From Gammaproteobacteria bacterium (lineage in GTDB: Bacteria; Pseudomonadota; Gammaproteobacteria; Eutrophobiales; Eutrophobiaceae), in contig JAENIZ010000072.1 of NCBI GenBank assembly GCA_016844485.1, positions 1 to 6,372 of the forward strand: DNA of 6,372 bases, written 5' to 3'. The position numbers were made by a program, and so were the translations under genes. Shown here in pieces: positions 6,324 to 6,372 of the stretch (its first letter is position 1; every line of letters starts with the position of its first letter). A model generated the notes under the pieces. The model was not told the DNA's origin. It searched no databases and saw only the letters and a program-made list of their open reading frames with translations.

Positions 6324-6372
6324 CGCCGCTCTTGGTCATCCTGACCCCGCGGCATTTGTGCATCCTGCCCTT
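6324..6372. other. Unassigned right-edge sequence, apparently non-coding
   Basis: nuoH is the expected upstream neighbour of nuoI. The three minus-strand frames here give short, polar, basic peptides (for example one ending MTKSGE at a TGA in the tract), not a hydrophobic NuoH tail. A small inverted repeat GGTCA-TCC-TGACC is at 6334-6346. The segment may be part of a longer spacer, or the very end of an unrecognised frame. I cannot assign it. Confidence 0.4.

Noticed and set aside
1..6372. Mobile element, CRISPR array, tRNA or rRNA
   Set aside because: Nearly the whole window is nuo coding sequence. The spacers are too short, and I saw no transposase, direct repeat-spacer structure or RNA gene signature.

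Overview
This window is the 3' half of a bacterial nuo operon, which encodes the proton-pumping NADH:quinone oxidoreductase (respiratory complex I). All genes lie on the minus strand, so transcription runs from right to left in the order nuoI, nuoJ, nuoK, nuoL, nuoM, nuoN. nuoN runs off the left edge; nuoH would be expected beyond the right edge. The order is the classical proteobacterial one. The NuoI sequence, with its motifs RFRGLHALRRYPNGEERC and FCGFCEESCPVDSIVETR, has the character seen in alpha-, beta- and gammaproteobacteria. Base composition looks close to 50% GC by eye. A beta- or gammaproteobacterium is my best guess, but I cannot name a genus.

Layout, in transcription order: 6279-6372 is a non-coding leader with no recognisable NuoH tail; nuoI 6278-5787 (8Fe ferredoxin-like subunit of the peripheral arm); a 112-base spacer with stem-loops and a heptamer tract; nuoJ 5674-5075; a 45-base spacer with a second heptamer tract; nuoK 5029-4724; nuoL 4721-2742; nuoM 2737-1220; nuoN 1216 to beyond position 1. 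From nuoK to nuoN the genes overlap or sit 3-4 bases apart, so translational coupling is likely. The nuoI-nuoJ-nuoK junctions are looser.

The genes work as one machine. NuoI carries two 4Fe-4S clusters that pass electrons towards the quinone site. NuoJ and NuoK form the membrane link from the quinone region to the pumps. NuoL, NuoM and NuoN are the three antiporter-like proton channels. The key charged residues of NuoK, NuoL, NuoM and NuoN are all present.

Two things stand out. First, nuoN has an in-frame TGA at codon 42, although all 363 remaining visible codons are open and well conserved: this is a recent nonsense mutation or a sequence error. Second, period-7 imperfect repeats (coding-strand consensus roughly RGTGAWW) occupy each of the three non-overlapping junctions at the right-hand end. 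I found no new enzyme system, mobile element, CRISPR array or RNA gene.
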